The position numbers were made by a program, and so were the translations under genes. From NCBI GenBank assembly GCA_963573385.1, contig CAUYLG010075613.1, positions 123,412 through 187,411 on the forward strand: a DNA stretch of 64,000 nucleotides. The letters are read 5' to 3'. Origin of the DNA: Cacajao melanocephalus. Lineage: Eukaryota > Chordata > Mammalia > Primates > Pitheciidae. Numbering within the stretch: position 1 is the first letter of the stretch; each line of letters starts with the position of its first letter. This document shows positions 35,004-46,585 of this stretch, piece after piece. Under the pieces are notes generated by a model, which was not told where the DNA came from, made no database searches, and worked only from the letters and a program-made list of their open reading frames with translations.

Positions 35004-36984
35004 TTAATTTGACCTTCAGAGTGTTTATAGTGCATATATTCAACCTTAATATTTTTTGTCTTTACTGAGTATAAGAATATCAGTAACACAACACATATTG
35101 TTAGCACTACTGATCTGAAATTCGGTTTGCTTAGAATTCATTTTCAAGAGGCCTGGACCTCTCACTGGGGACCTAGTAGGAGGTATTGAGGGTGGGGAGG
35201 ACAGAGCAGTGTGTGTTTCCAAGAAGAGATTATGAATATTCTTTCAAAATTGTCTAACACATTCAAAGGCATTTTTAATATTGCTTTAATTTAATATTGA
35301 CACAGAGAAATGTGTCTTCACAATAGATTTCTCTAAATCTGTGTTTGTACCTTCTTACACATATGTGGTGGAGACAGAAAAAAATGTCAGTTGTGCCTTT
35401 CATATTCTGAAACGAGACCATATATAGATGCAGAAAGTCATGTTAAAGAGGTTCATACACATAGACTCACGCATCCTGTACATCAGGGTCAGAGGTGTAC
35501 AGTCAGAGGCACCTTTCAACTGAAGGGGCCAGCAAAGATCATTCACTTTATTCTGTCCTTCTTTCCTTCTTTTATCTCTAGCCCCTGCCCCTCCCCACCG
35601 CCCACCCCCTAGCACAAAGGAGTCAGAATGACCTAAACAGCCAATAGTGTTTTGAAGTTAGTCTGACTAGTGACGTTCACACTGGCAGAGTATGGGTCAG
35701 TCCTCTTCTGCCATGTACAGGCCTCGGGGTGTCTCCCACCTGCTCTTTCCATCCCACAGGCTGACTTGAAGCCTGCTGTCCCTCCTGCAGGTGGGTTGCA
35801 GTCCTCAGGACAGCAGGGAAGAACTAGGGCACTGGGTGAGACACTCCATCCTCTGACTGAGGACCTACTATTGTCCAGCCTGGGCCAACCTGTTTCCTGT
35901 CCTATATGGGCAAGCCCTGGGCATGCTGAGCTCCTTTCACCTGCCCTCCTTCTGAGTGGACCCCTGGAGGGCTTCCCGGGACCCCATAGGAAGTGCCCCT
36001 TTTTCTAGAGCCCTTGTCTGAACCGGTAGCCCACACTCTACTGCTCCCAGGCATGCATAGCCCTGGAGCCCCAGAGAGGCAGGAGAAGCACACCTGGGGG
36101 TGCCTCCCAAGTACTGGGGTAGCCTCCTCTCAGAATCTCAAGGGAGAAAGAGAATGGATGGTGTTCCTGTCTGCCTTTGGGGTCCCCTTCACTTAGGAAA
36201 CACCATTCCCTGACTGGGCTAGAGGCCTAAGGGAGGAAGGTAAGAGGCCTTCACTTTGTGAGTCCACCCTTTTCACAACTTTCCTAAGCCTGGGGACCTT
36301 TCTGGGAGGCTCTCTGAGGTGGGGCCTGGGCCGACCTCAATAAGGAGGATGGTAGTGTAGGTGACAGCGATCTTAAAGACATCCTCCTTCAAGACAATTG
36401 CTTGGCTTGCTAAGCTAATTTTTTCCTGCAAGAACCTCTTTTGGCACCTCCGTATTTGTCTATTTCCAGGAACTTCTCTATATTTCTTCTGTGAGAAATA
36501 CTAGCCCCTCCCCAGGCACAAGAATGTCTCAGGGGAAGGAGAAGAAGGTCATGTGTTCACAAGAGCAAAGAAAAAAGCAATTCATAATTTACAATATTAT
36601 ATATACATGTGCAGAAATACATACATTCCTTAAAGAAATTATTTCTTGAGTAGCTACTATGAAATACACCTGTTAGATGCATTGTAACCTATGAGATCAA
36701 CAAAAGTAGATCAATTACTTTGAATTAAATTGTAATGTCCACAGAAGCCCACATAAACTTCTCTCCACATTTTGACCAATGAAGGTATATTAAGAATAAA
36801 TCTTCAGATCCATGATTGTTGCACATTTCAAATAAAAAGTTTCATAAACTCTAAAACCTTTAAAAATATTACTGTAATAGGAAGTAGCAGATTAGCAGTT
36901 AGAATAAATCAAAAAGTCCAGTATGGTGGTAAAGGAGCCAGCATCCTCTTCCATGGACACCTAAGTTAATGCAATACAGGTAGA
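35004..36984. other. Unassigned stretch with GC-rich middle
   Basis: About 35700-36350 is near 57% GC and poor in CpG, with frames on both strands but no convincing exon. Flanks are AT-rich. A possible ancient repeat fragment (TTGAGTAGCTACTATGAAAT) lies near 36645. Confidence 0.4.
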
Positions 36985-39232
36985 AAACCAGACAAAAGCA
37001 CATCAAAAAATAAAACTATGGGACAATATCTCTGATGGATATTGATGCAAAAATCCTCAACAAAATACTACCAACCTCGATTCAACCACACATTAAAAAG
37101 ATCATTATGATCAAGTACGATTTCTCTCAGGGATACAAGGATGGTTCAACATCAGCAAGTCAATCAATGCGATACATTATATTAACAGAATGAAGGATAA
37201 AAACCTCATGAGAAGAAATAAAACAAGAGAAAGAAACCAAGAGTGTCCAAATTAGAAAGAAAGAAGTACAAGTATCCTTGTTTGCAAATGATATAATTAA
37301 ATATTTGGAAAAACCTGTAGTCTCCACCAAAAAATACCATTTAAACTGATCAATAAAGTTGCAGGATACAAAATCAACATACAAAAATTAGTAGCATTCT
37401 ATGTGTCAAACAGGAATCTATAAAAAAAGTTTAAGACAGGAATCCCATTTATAATAACTACAAATGCAATAAAATACCCAGAAATTAACTTAATCAAAGA
37501 AGTGAAGGATCTCTACAATGAAAACTATAAAATATTGTTGTAAGAAATTTAAGGCATATATCACAGAAATAGAAAAGACAATTCTAAAACATATATTGAA
37601 TCACAAAATACACAAAATAGCCAAAGATATTCTAAGCAAAAAAGAATAAAACTGAAGAAATCACATTATCTGATTTCAAATTACTCTACAGAGATATAGT
37701 GAACAAAATAGTATAATGCTGGCATAAAAACAGACACATAGACCAGTGGAACAGAACAGAAAATCCAGAAATAAATCCACACATCAATAGTGAACTCATT
37801 TTTGACAAAAGTTCTAAGAACATACATTGAGGAAAGGACAATCTCTTCAGTAAATAGTGCTGGGAAAACTAGATATCTATATGCAGAAGAATGAAACTGG
37901 ACCCTCTCTCTCGCTACACACAAGAATCAAATAAAAATGAATTGAAGACTTAAATCTAAGACCTCAAACTATGAAACTACTAAAAGAAAACGCTGAGGAA
38001 ACACTCCCAGACATTGGTCTGAGCAAAGACTTCAGTAATATCCCAAAAGCAGAGGCAACCAAAGCAAAAAATGGACAAATGGGATCACATCAAGTTAAAA
38101 AGCTTCTGTACAGCAAAGGAAACAATCAACAAAGTGAAGAGACAACCCGCAGAATGGGAGAAAATTTTGCAAACTACCCATCTGACAAGAGATTAACAAC
38201 CAGGATATATAAGGAACTCAACGCTACAGGAAAAATCTAATGATCAAATTTAAAAATGGACAAAAGACCTAAAAATACATTTCTCAAAAGAAGACATACA
38301 AATGTCAAACAGGTATATGGATAGCTGCTCAACATCACACATATCAGAGAAGTGCAAGTCAGAACTACTATGAGATATCGTTTTACCCCAGTTAAGATAG
38401 TTTTCATTCAAAATACAGGCAATAGCAAATGCTGGTGAGCATGTGGAACAAAGGGCCCCATGTACACTGTTTGTGGGAATGTAAATTATCACAACCACTG
38501 AAAAGAACAGTTTGGAGCTTCCTCAAAAACCTAAAACTAGAGCCACCATATGATCTAGGGATCCCACTGCTAAGCATATACGCAAAAGAAAGGAAATCAG
38601 TATAACAAAGAGATGTCTGCATTCCCGTCGTCTTTATTGCAGCACTGTTCACAAAGGCTGAGATATGAAATCACCCTAAGTGTCCTCCAACAGACAAATG
38701 GATGTAGAGAATGGGGTGCATGTACACAATGGAGAATGATTCAGTCATAAAAAAGAATGGGATTCTGTCATTTGCAACAACATGGATGGAATTGGAGTCG
38801 TCGTGTTAGGTGAAATGAGCCAGGCATAGGAAGAGGAGCTTCACATCCTCTGACTTATTTGTGGGAACGGAAACATTTGAACTTCCGAAGAAAAAGGTGG
38901 TTTACCAAAGTCTGGAGGCATAGCAGGGGCTGAACAGACTGAGGATGCTTAATGGTTACAAACAACAGTTAGAAAGGATGAATACGATCTAGTATTTGAT
39001 AGCATGACAGGGTGACTACAGTCAAAAATAATGTAACTGTACATTTTTAAATAACTAGAAGAGTGTAATTAGATTGCAACACAAAGGATAAATGCTTGAA
39101 TGATTGACAACTCATTTACCCTGATGGGATTATTACATATTGCATGCCTGTATCAAAACGTCTCATGTAACCCCAAAATATGTATGCCTACTAAGTGCCC
39201 ACAAAAATTAAAAATAATATTTTAAAAATATC
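36985..39232 (+). mobile_element. 5'-truncated L1 (L1PB/L1MA-like), plus strand
   Basis: Collinear with the 3' two-thirds of L1 ORF2 plus 3' UTR: ATATTGATGCAAAAATCCTC, TCAATGCGATACATTATATT, GATCACATCAAGTTAAAAAG, ACTGTTTGTGGGAATGTAAA, AACAACATGGATGGAATTGG and a 3' end ATGTATGCCTACTAAGTGCC then AAAAATTAAAAATAA. Near 37212 the sequence jumps over roughly 300 bp of ORF2. The F-A-D-D reverse transcriptase motif at 37281-37292 reads F-A-N-D. ORF2 carries numerous stops, so the copy is dead. It is younger than the L1M at 12080-18195, judged by closeness to consensus. Confidence 0.9.
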
Positions 39233-39799
39233 CCCCCTGCCCAAAATTTGGTGTAACAAATAAGCTGTATAGGTTTCAGTTTCTAAAGAAATTATTAAAG
39301 CATTTTATATTAACAAAGAAAAAAACAGTCAGTGCTACCTGAGGCAGTCATTTTTGGGGGAAATCATTGCTGCAGGTCTGGGAATGCTCCCAGGTATGAC
39401 CCCTGTGGGGTAATCCACGTGGAAGCCGACCTGGTGGATTTTGGTGACCCGAACTTGAAAGACAATATCCACTTTCCCCACACAGTGACATAGTGCAGAG
39501 TGAGTGCGAAAGTTTAGATCCTCTGAAACGACCCTCAAGTCATTGCTGAGACATAGGAGAGTGTGTGAGTCCTAAATGGTTTCACCCATGTGGGATGGAG
39601 CATCTCCCCACTGGAGCGACCTGTTTGGGTTTATAATAAATCAACATCCCCTGAGAAATCAGTGGTTGCCAGCAGCTCTGCAGCATTTGCTAACTGTTTG
39701 CAGAGAATCCAGGCTCAGTGGAGGCCCCAAAACAACCCCACGCTGTGCAAACAAAGCCTCCAGACAGCATCGTAGCCCGACAACATCTTCCGTAGTTGC
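39233..39799. other. Repeat-free unassigned stretch
   Basis: Mixed composition with scattered CpGs (for example AAGTTTAGATCCTCTGAAAC followed by GACC near 39525). No repeat recognised; adjoins the motif-rich stretch described next. Confidence 0.4.
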
Positions 39800-40340
39800 A
39801 GATGGCAGACACTAAATATGGAAAAAAGGAGGTTATAGTTAAACGACTGCAATGAGAAAATATTTCCCTGAGTCTGGAGGCAGGACTCCAGTCGTCCAGT
39901 TCATAATTAAGCAATAATCCCAAGAAACCCAGCCATTACCAGCAGTTAATGACAACTTTGTTGGTTAACAGCTCGACCTGAAGCTGAAGATTGTTAACAC
40001 TCTATCAAACTCCTTGTTAAGAGTGCTAAGCTTTTATTTAAACATGCTTGGATCGCAGCTGGAGAGCTGTGGGGGCATCGGGCATCCCCCAGTGGCTAAT
40101 GACCAGCTTTTTTCCATCAGTCAGAGCACCGGGCACATTCCATTATGTTTATATAATAGTTGTTAACAGCCGCGCACTGGTGCCACTTTGTATGGGGACC
40201 TCATACGACACGGGGTTCAACTCCTTCTCCTCCCCTTGCACCAGAGACATATTTGCGGTTGCTTTCCTTGTTACTGAGGTTGCCAACATTTCAACTTCTG
40301 TGATTTACCTAAAGCTTGTTTCAGGATTTAAGGGAATGCA
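39800..40340. promoter_or_regulatory. Candidate regulatory element, GTTAA motif cluster
   Basis: Repeat-free DNA with six GTTAA occurrences in about 330 bp: 39838, 39944, 39964, 39993, 40016 and 40162. Three of these are the palindrome GTTAAC (in GGTTAACAGC, TTGTTAACAC and TTGTTAACAG). TAAT-type homeodomain cores (CATAATTAAGCAATAATCC near 39902) lie alongside. GTTAAC is a half-site type used by HNF1-like and some other factors. The clustering is seen directly; enhancer activity is inference. Confidence 0.25.
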
Positions 40341-40689
40341 CAGGAAAGGCTAGACGCATCAGATTGAAGTGGGGACATGTCATCAGCCTGCAGGCTTCCC
40401 GAAGCCAAACCCGAAGGGTGCAAGGCCACTGCAACCTCCTGAGAACTCCAGGCCTCCTCTTTGAAGGTGGTCAATCATCGATGCGATTGCCATCGGAAAT
40501 GTGTCATAGTTACTAGCTAAAGGGCTATTTTACTTTTAGGATTCTGCATTGACTGGAAGCTCTCCTCACATTAACCTACTGCAAATGTTTTCATCTTCCT
40601 CTCCTTTTTCTTTAGTGTAAATGATAGGCCTGCACTGGGAATGTCAAGCTGCCTCTAGTCAATCATTAGAGTCACCAGAGGAAACCAGA

Positions 40690-41517
40690 GCAGGGTGGAG
40701 CTACCAGAGAGGAACCTGGGTGTTTGTGTGTTCAGGTGTGCAGGAAGACAGTGGGATTCTCCACCATCTGCAGAGAGACGAATTTGGCTACCTGGGCTTG
40801 TTCAAGTGTTCAGGAAAAAAGCAGCATTCTTCACCATCTGCATACAGATGAACCTGGGCATCTGGACATGTTCAGGTGTGAGGAGACAGAGGGATTCTCC
40901 ATCATCTGCATAGAGGTGAACCTGGCCACCTGGGCATGTTCAGGTGTGCAGGGAGACAGCAGGAGTCTCCATCATCTGCATAGAGATGAACCTGGGAACC
41001 TGGGTACATTCATGTATGTGGGAAGATAGTGGGATTCTCCATCATCTGCATAGAGTGTTCAGCATGCAGGGAGACAGTGGGATTCTCCATCATCTGCATA
41101 GAGGTGAAGCTGGATGCCTAGGCGTGTTCAAGTGTGTGGGAAGACAGCGGATTCTCCATCATCTGCTTAGAGATTTACCTGGGTGCCTGGGCATGTTCAG
41201 GTGTGCAGGGAGAGAGTGGGATTCTCCATCATCTGCAGAGATTTAACTGGGCACCTGGGCATGTTCAGATGTGTGGGAAGACAGTGAATTCTTCACAAGT
41301 GCATAAAGATGTACCTGGGTACCTGGGCATATTCATGGGTGTGGGTAGACAGTGGGATTCTCCATCATCTGCATAGAGGTGAACCAGGATGCCTGGGCAT
41401 GTTCGGGTATGTGGGAAGACAGTGAATTCTTCACATCTTCATAAAGATGTACCTGGGTGCCTGGGTGTGTTCAGGTGTGCAAGTAGACAGTGGGAGTCTC
41501 TACTATCTGCATAGAGC
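40690..41517. repeat. Minisatellite of about 70-bp units, roughly 12 copies
   Basis: Units of about 65-71 bp begin with a GGGATTCTCCATCATCTGC segment, continue ATAGAGGTGAACCTGGGC, ACCTGGGCATGTTCAGGTGT and end GCAGGGAGACAGT. Unit starts fall near 40753, 40823, 40890, 40960, 41030, 41078, 41147, 41218, 41286, 41353, 41423 and 41490. The unit at about 41030 is shortened to roughly 48 bp by an internal deletion. Two units start with the variant GAATTCTTCACA (near 41286 and 41423), each after a GGGATTCTCC unit, suggesting a two-unit higher-order period of about 137 bp. Frames with repeated SIICIE/ILHHLHR text are by-products. Confidence 0.9.
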
Positions 41518-42296
41518 CATGACACACACTTCTTTCCCATGACTGGAAGAAAAGGTTCAAGCAAAGGGACCCAAGTGGACAAGTTCAGGTGTGCGGTTGA
41601 CCCTGTCCTGTGTTCCCATTGTCCATAAAGTCCACACTCTGCCCTCACCCTGCCAAGTTAGCATCCCAGGAACCCACTCCTTTGTGTCTGTCAGAGGCAT
41701 CCAGAATTCATTAACATGTTAATGTCAGGGCAGGCTCCCCTGTACCTCTGAGTTTTGTCTGTGCAAGGGCTTCCTGGGGCATTGGAGAAGCAGAGCAAAG
41801 CCTTTGGAGCAGGAGTCATTCAGCTCAAGCGAGGTGCAGACGGGCCAGGCCCTTTGTTCTGTGCAACCTCGGGGCTGTTCTGGGAAGCAGCCAACCTGTC
41901 TTGGTCGCGGTGAACATGGCCATGCCATTGTGTGCATTTAATTGTCACTATGTGCCTGCCTGGACTCTGAGGGGCACTCTGGAGATTGAGGACAAGTGCA
42001 GGGAGCCCTCTGCCAGAACGAACAGAGGTCAGCACTTCTGCTTCAGTCCCTGTCACCTTTGCTCAAAGAGGGATCCTCCTGACAGAGCAATTAAAAAGTA
42101 TGGCTTATTTACAAAGCCGTCTAGGCAGACACCTCAGGATAATCTCTCTGGCACTTTCCCACATGGCTGTCCTAACAGGTTCTCCTACTACAAAGGAATT
42201 CTTTAGACCCTATAATATCAAGGCAGGTGGACAAATTAAAAACTGACCTCAGTACCTCATGAAAAGAGACTAAGGGGCCATGTGGTATTTCCCATC
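41518..42296. other. Unassigned stretch
   Basis: About 50% GC. A trailing remnant of the adjacent minisatellite (AAGTTCAGGTGTGCGG) is visible near 41580. Nothing else recognised; frames on both strands overlap. Confidence 0.4.
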
Positions 42297-42452
42297 TTTC
42301 TTAGAGACGGAGTCTTGCTCTGTCACCCAGGCTGTAGTGCCGTGACGGGATTGTGGCTCACTGCAGCCTTGACCTCCTGGCCCAAAGCAATCCTCCCACC
42401 TCTGCCTCCCAAACTGTTGGGATTACAGATGTGAGCCCCCACACCCATACTG
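42297..42452 (-). mobile_element. Alu monomer-like element (FLAM/FRAM or deleted AluJ), minus strand
   Basis: Reverse-complement Alu text GAGACGGAGTCTTGCTCTGT, CACCCAGGCTGTAGTGCCGT, TGGCTCACTGCAGCCTTGAC and CAATCCTCCCACCTCTGCCT passes directly into CCCAAACTGTTGGGATTACA and GATGTGAGCCCC. Only one monomer length, about 155 bp, is present. Either a fossil monomer or a dimer that lost one arm. No long T-run remains at the tail end. Confidence 0.75.
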
Positions 42453-43479
42453 AATTTCCCCTTTTAAAATGCCGTTGCCCTCCTGCAGCATGCTGAGGCA
42501 TCTGTTTCACAGCCACCTTGTGTCTTTGGTTATGTAGAAGATCTTGCTGTGCCAGATGAGGCTTAGTCCAGTGAAAATGCTCGCTGGGCATGGCCTGGCG
42601 TTCTGTGTGCTGACAATACAGCTGTCCAAAGGCAAGGGGTTATGATATTCTAAAGCATGCTTCTTAGGGTGGCAGTGACATGATGGATTATTTGTTACAT
42701 TTAGACAGAGGCCACATTTTTCGTTTTAGTCATGGTTTACTTTTTTAAAAGTACGTTTAAAGTAAATGCTTACAGAGAAGCCAGGGTGAAGATCTGAGTT
42801 GGTCTCAGGTCACATTTCCTGGATGTGCCCTCCAGGCACTCGGCCCTTGTCTGCCCCGGATGCTCTCCTGATGCATCCCTTCTCCCATTCCATCAGTGCA
42901 CCCTTTCACCTGCGCCTCGCTGCCACATCCTTGAAATTCCTGAAGTCATTGATATTCCGATTCATCCAGGATGGCTTCCTTCCAAATGCAGCTGAGCCTC
43001 TGCCTTTATGCAGGAACTCATCAGAGAAATCACACTGCCTTCTCATCACCTGCCTTTCTGTATTTAGAGGGCCGTGTGTACTGCAGCGCTGAGAATTAAA
43101 TTAGGTTCTTCTGTTGCTTATGGAGACATACTTTCATCATTCCAATGAGGTCCGACATCTCAGCAGAAGAAAGAGCATCTCTCCCTCTTCTCCTGTCCAC
43201 ATGGAATCTGTGCGTGTGGACTCACCCCAGCAGATGTTTCGGCACTTGGCCTTGAGTGAATGCTTAGCACACCTGACCCTACTGTGCCATTCGTTCAAGC
43301 TGCTTCGCCTCTTAGGTCTTTAGACCTGGCATTTCTCTGTTGACACAACCTGGCCCTTTTCCATTTTCTTTATCAGATACCATAACAAAAGACGTGCACA
43401 TGGAAATGTCTTCTCCACTTTCCAATGACTGTCTTGTTAAATTAAATTTATCTTAAAACTGCCTCTTCGCATATTTTAA
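42453..43479. other. Unassigned stretch
   Basis: No repeat recognised. Frames at 42799-43323 have no start or splice context. Confidence 0.4.
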
Positions 43480-43795
43480 GTGTGGATGGCAGGTCTCTCT
43501 CTGCATGGTGAACTAAAACCTAACTGGACATGTACACAGACTGTAACCTGCTCTTGGGCAATCACCAAGTTCTGGCCAATCCCAGGTGGTCCGCTGCTCA
43601 AGCCAAGTTCAAAGACAGCCCGAGCTGTTTCTGTGCCTCATTTCCTTCTACCTGTCCGTAAATCCTCGTTGACTGCAGAGCACCGGAGCCTCTCTGAATC
43701 TATTCCACCTGGGGACTGCCAGATTCTCAAATTATTCTTTGCTCAATGAAACTCCCTTAAACTTAATTTATCTGAAGTTTTTCTTTGAATCGTCT
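43480..43795 (+). mobile_element. LTR-like sequence, probably ERV1
   Basis: The 3' part (GACTGCAGAGCACCGGAGCC, CCACCTGGGGACTGCCAGAT, AATTATTCTTTGCTCAATGA then AACTCCC) has the layout of an ERV1 LTR R region, with CAATGAAA in place of the usual CAATAAA poly(A) signal. A CCAATCCCAGGTGG box lies upstream near 43578. Family not named; 5' boundary uncertain. Confidence 0.45.
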
Positions 43796-44815
43796 TTGAC
43801 CATCAGACGAGAGGGTGACTTTGGAATGTTCTTAGGTGGTCTAGGACTTAGTCTTTGATTTTCATTTCGTTTTACTTTATTCTGGTATGAGGTCAGCTAC
43901 TGTGGTCTCCTGATGGGTCTCTGGGGGACCACGGTCCTCAGAGAACTGATGGTCTAGTGGGAGAATCGGAGGCTGAGGGTATGGCTGCTCTTGTGGAGTA
44001 CTGGCTACTCCTACCCCGGGAAGTCCTCGCCAACCCGCCCATACCTATCTGTTTCCTTCCCTGGCTCTGCCCTGGCCTCTTGACTCTGGCCTAGCTTCTC
44101 CAACTCTGACCAGTTTTTTCTCTTTATACGACAGGGTCTCTTCTCATCTGGTACCTCAAGGAGCCACTGGCCATTGTTGGATACTCTTCAGTGTGTGAGC
44201 ATCTAAACCATCCCCAGGAGACACAGCCCCTGGCCTGCAGATGCCTGCCTTCTGCCCTCGTCCTTATTAGGCCTTTTGCTCAGATTCCCCGGTGCGAACC
44301 CACGGCCCTCTTCCCATAGCCCGTCCTCCTCAGCCTTGAGCCAGAGTATTTGAAACGGACCTGGCCAGGACTCTTCCATCCTGACTACGTTTTCAAATTC
44401 AACGTGTTCACTGGAGGGCGATTTTCTTTCGTTTTGATGCAGCGGTTTTCACCACAACCCCTGCCAGCCTCTCGGTCAGGCCCTCTGCGGACTCCGAGCC
44501 ACCTCCCTCTGTCCCCGTCTGACTCCCCACCTGCGTCAATCCTGCCTTGGACACTTCTTCCTGTGCCTGTCTTCACCCGGCCTCCTCGGCATCCCCTTTG
44601 CTTCCACCGCCTCCGTGGGAGGGACTGCCCAGTGACCGACTCTTCTCTGGAGCTGCAAGCCTGGCTTCGCAAACTGGAACTTCTTGGAGTCTCACGAATA
44701 AAATGCATCTCAAATGTGTCCTTAACCCTTCAGACCAGACTCTTGCGGCCCTCTTGATTCCTGTTTGTATTAATGATGCACCATATTCTTCAGTCATCTC
44801 AGAGCAAAGTTGCTT
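43796..44815. other. Unassigned C-rich stretch
   Basis: Pyrimidine-rich, GC-rich from about 44000 to 44750. It ends with GAATAAAATGC near 44697, a canonical AATAAA on the plus strand, so this could be the 3' end of an LTR or of a transcript. Plus frame 44350-44757 and minus frames overlap it and are not supported. Confidence 0.35.
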
Positions 44816-45788
44816 TTTGTTTAAGTTCAAGGGTACCACTGCAGGTTTGTCGCATAGATAAACTTACGTCATGTGGGTTTGTTGGACAGATTATTTCATC
44901 ACCCATGTGTTAAGCCTAGCACCCGTTAGTTATTTTCCTGATCCCCACCCTCTGAAAGATCCTGGTGTCTGTTACTCTCCTCTGTGTGTCTATGTGTTTT
45001 CATCATGTAGCTCCCGTAAGCTCTCTGTCTTACAAGAAGTGAGAACATGTGGTATTTGTTTCTCTGTTTCTGCATTAGTGTGCTAAGGATAATGGCCTCC
45101 AGCTCAATTCATGTCTCCAAGAAGGACATGATCTTGTTTTTTTTATTATGGCGGCATTGTATTTCATGGTGTATGCATACCACATTTTTTTATCCAGTCT
45201 TTCACTGATGAGCATTTAAGTTGATTCCATGTCTCTGCTATTGTAAATAGTGCTGCAATGAACATATGAATGCATGTGTCTTTATAACAGAATAATTTAT
45301 ATTTCTTTGGATATATACCCAGTAATGGAATTGCTGGGTCAAATGGTCTGTCTTTAGGTCTTTGAGGAATTGCCATGCTGTCTTCTGCAATGGCCGAACT
45401 AATTCCCATCAAGAGTATATGAGCATTCCCTTTTCTCTACAACCTCACCAACATCTGTTTTTTGGTTTTTTTTTTTTTGTCTGTTTAATAGTAGCCATTC
45501 TGATTGGTGTGAGATTATATCTTACTGTGATTTTGATTTGCATTCCTCTAATGATCAGTGATGTTGAACTTTTTTTATATGCTTATCGGCTACATATATG
45601 TCTTTTTTTTGAAAGACATCTGTTCATGTCCTTTGCTCGCTTTTGTATGTTTTTTTTTCTTGTAAATTTGTTTAAGTTCCTTATAGATGCTGGATGTTAG
45701 ACTTTATCAGATGCATAGTGTGCAAAAAATTTATCCCATTATGTAGGTTGTCTCCTTGTTGATAGTTTATTTTGCTGCACAGCAGTCT
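44816..45788 (-). mobile_element. 5'-truncated L1 (L1PA/L1PB-like), minus strand
   Basis: Reverse complement of an L1 3' end: AAGTTCAAGGGTACCACTGC, TTTGTTGGACAGATTATTTC, AAGTGAGAACATGTGGTATT, GTGCTGCAATGAACATATGA, GATATATACCCAGTAATGGA and GATTGGTGTGAGATTATATC. The minus-strand frame at 45164-45412 carries the ORF2 C-terminal motif DPAIPLLGIYPKKYK. The element breaks off in ORF2 at TTTGCTGCACAGCAG near 45785. No clear target-site duplication. Confidence 0.9.
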
Positions 45789-46104
45789 TGAAATCCTCTT
45801 TGATTCCTTTTGCTTCCTTGTGCACCCAGAGTTACCATGAGAGGCTGACATTGTACCACAGCTTCTCCCTATATTGCACTTGTTCTCTATTTTCTAATAA
45901 AGCATTGCTACTATTGCCTGAAATGCAACCATAGCCCCCTTAATGGTGGTCTGTCCTCCATCACATCTCAAACATTGCTCATACCTTCCTTTCATCGGTT
46001 CTTCACGCTTGTTGACAGGTGCCATGGTAGTACTAGGGAGTGACAATGTATCTCACCTCATAGTCTCAGCCCTTTCACTCCTGTAGTCACCAGTCACCAT
46101 CTTT

Positions 46105-46585
46105 CATTCATTCAACTGATTTTTGTCCCATGCCAGAGCCATTTGCTTCTCTCATGGAATGCATGCTCTCACTGGGAAGCCAGGCTTAAAAGCAAAATAG
46201 TTACTATTAGCCACATAGTTGTGATGGGCCTGGACAGCAAGCTAGAGAAGCAGGGTTAGGAGAGCTACCCCCAGCAACACGACGCTGCCTGGAGGATGAT
46301 GAGAGTATTGGGGAGGTCTCCTTAAGAAACAGCTTTTGAGTCGAGGTCTGGAAGATGAGAATGTGCCAGCCAAGGAAGGAAGCAGGAAGCTGGGCCTTGC
46401 AGAAAGGAATGCATGGGCCACCCTGAAAAGGGGCAAAACTCCCTGCAGAGCCCGGAGTAAGCTCGAGGGGAGAAGCACAGGGAAGAGAAGGGGGAACCCA
46501 GGGGGAGGCTGAAGATGACAATCCAAGACTGGGATCTTGCAGGGTCCATGCGGATCTGATTAAGCTTTGGTGTTTGTTTATCCTA
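46105..46585 (+). repeat. Ancient mammalian interspersed repeat, family uncertain
   Basis: Text in the order CATTCATTCAACTGATTTTT, CTCATGGAATGCATGCTCTC, GGAGGTCTCCTTAAGAAACA, GAGTCGAGGTCTGGAAGATG, GAATGTGCCAGCCAAGGAAG and GATCTTGCAGGGTCCATGCG follows a common mammalian repeat that I cannot name with certainty. It explains the 176-residue minus-strand frame (46207-46737), which is therefore not a gene. Confidence 0.4.

Noticed and set aside
40621..41376. Overlapping frames of 70-100 residues with repeated HHLHR and TWACSGVQ text
   Set aside because: They follow the phase of the 70-bp minisatellite units and shift frame from unit to unit. No start, splice or coding context.
40690..41517. Regularly spaced repeats that could suggest a CRISPR array
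   Set aside because: Units are contiguous and diverged along their whole length, with no constant repeat plus unique spacer pattern, and the context is a primate genome.
44350..44757. 135-residue plus-strand frame in a C-rich block ending at AATAAA
   Set aside because: Pro/Leu/Ser-rich, with two opposing frames of similar length. The AATAAA alone does not make a gene; noted as unassigned.
45164..45412. Minus-strand frame with a real protein motif (DPAIPLLGIYPKKYK)
   Set aside because: It is the C-terminal part of L1 ORF2 inside a truncated, dead L1 copy, so it is listed with that element rather than as a gene.
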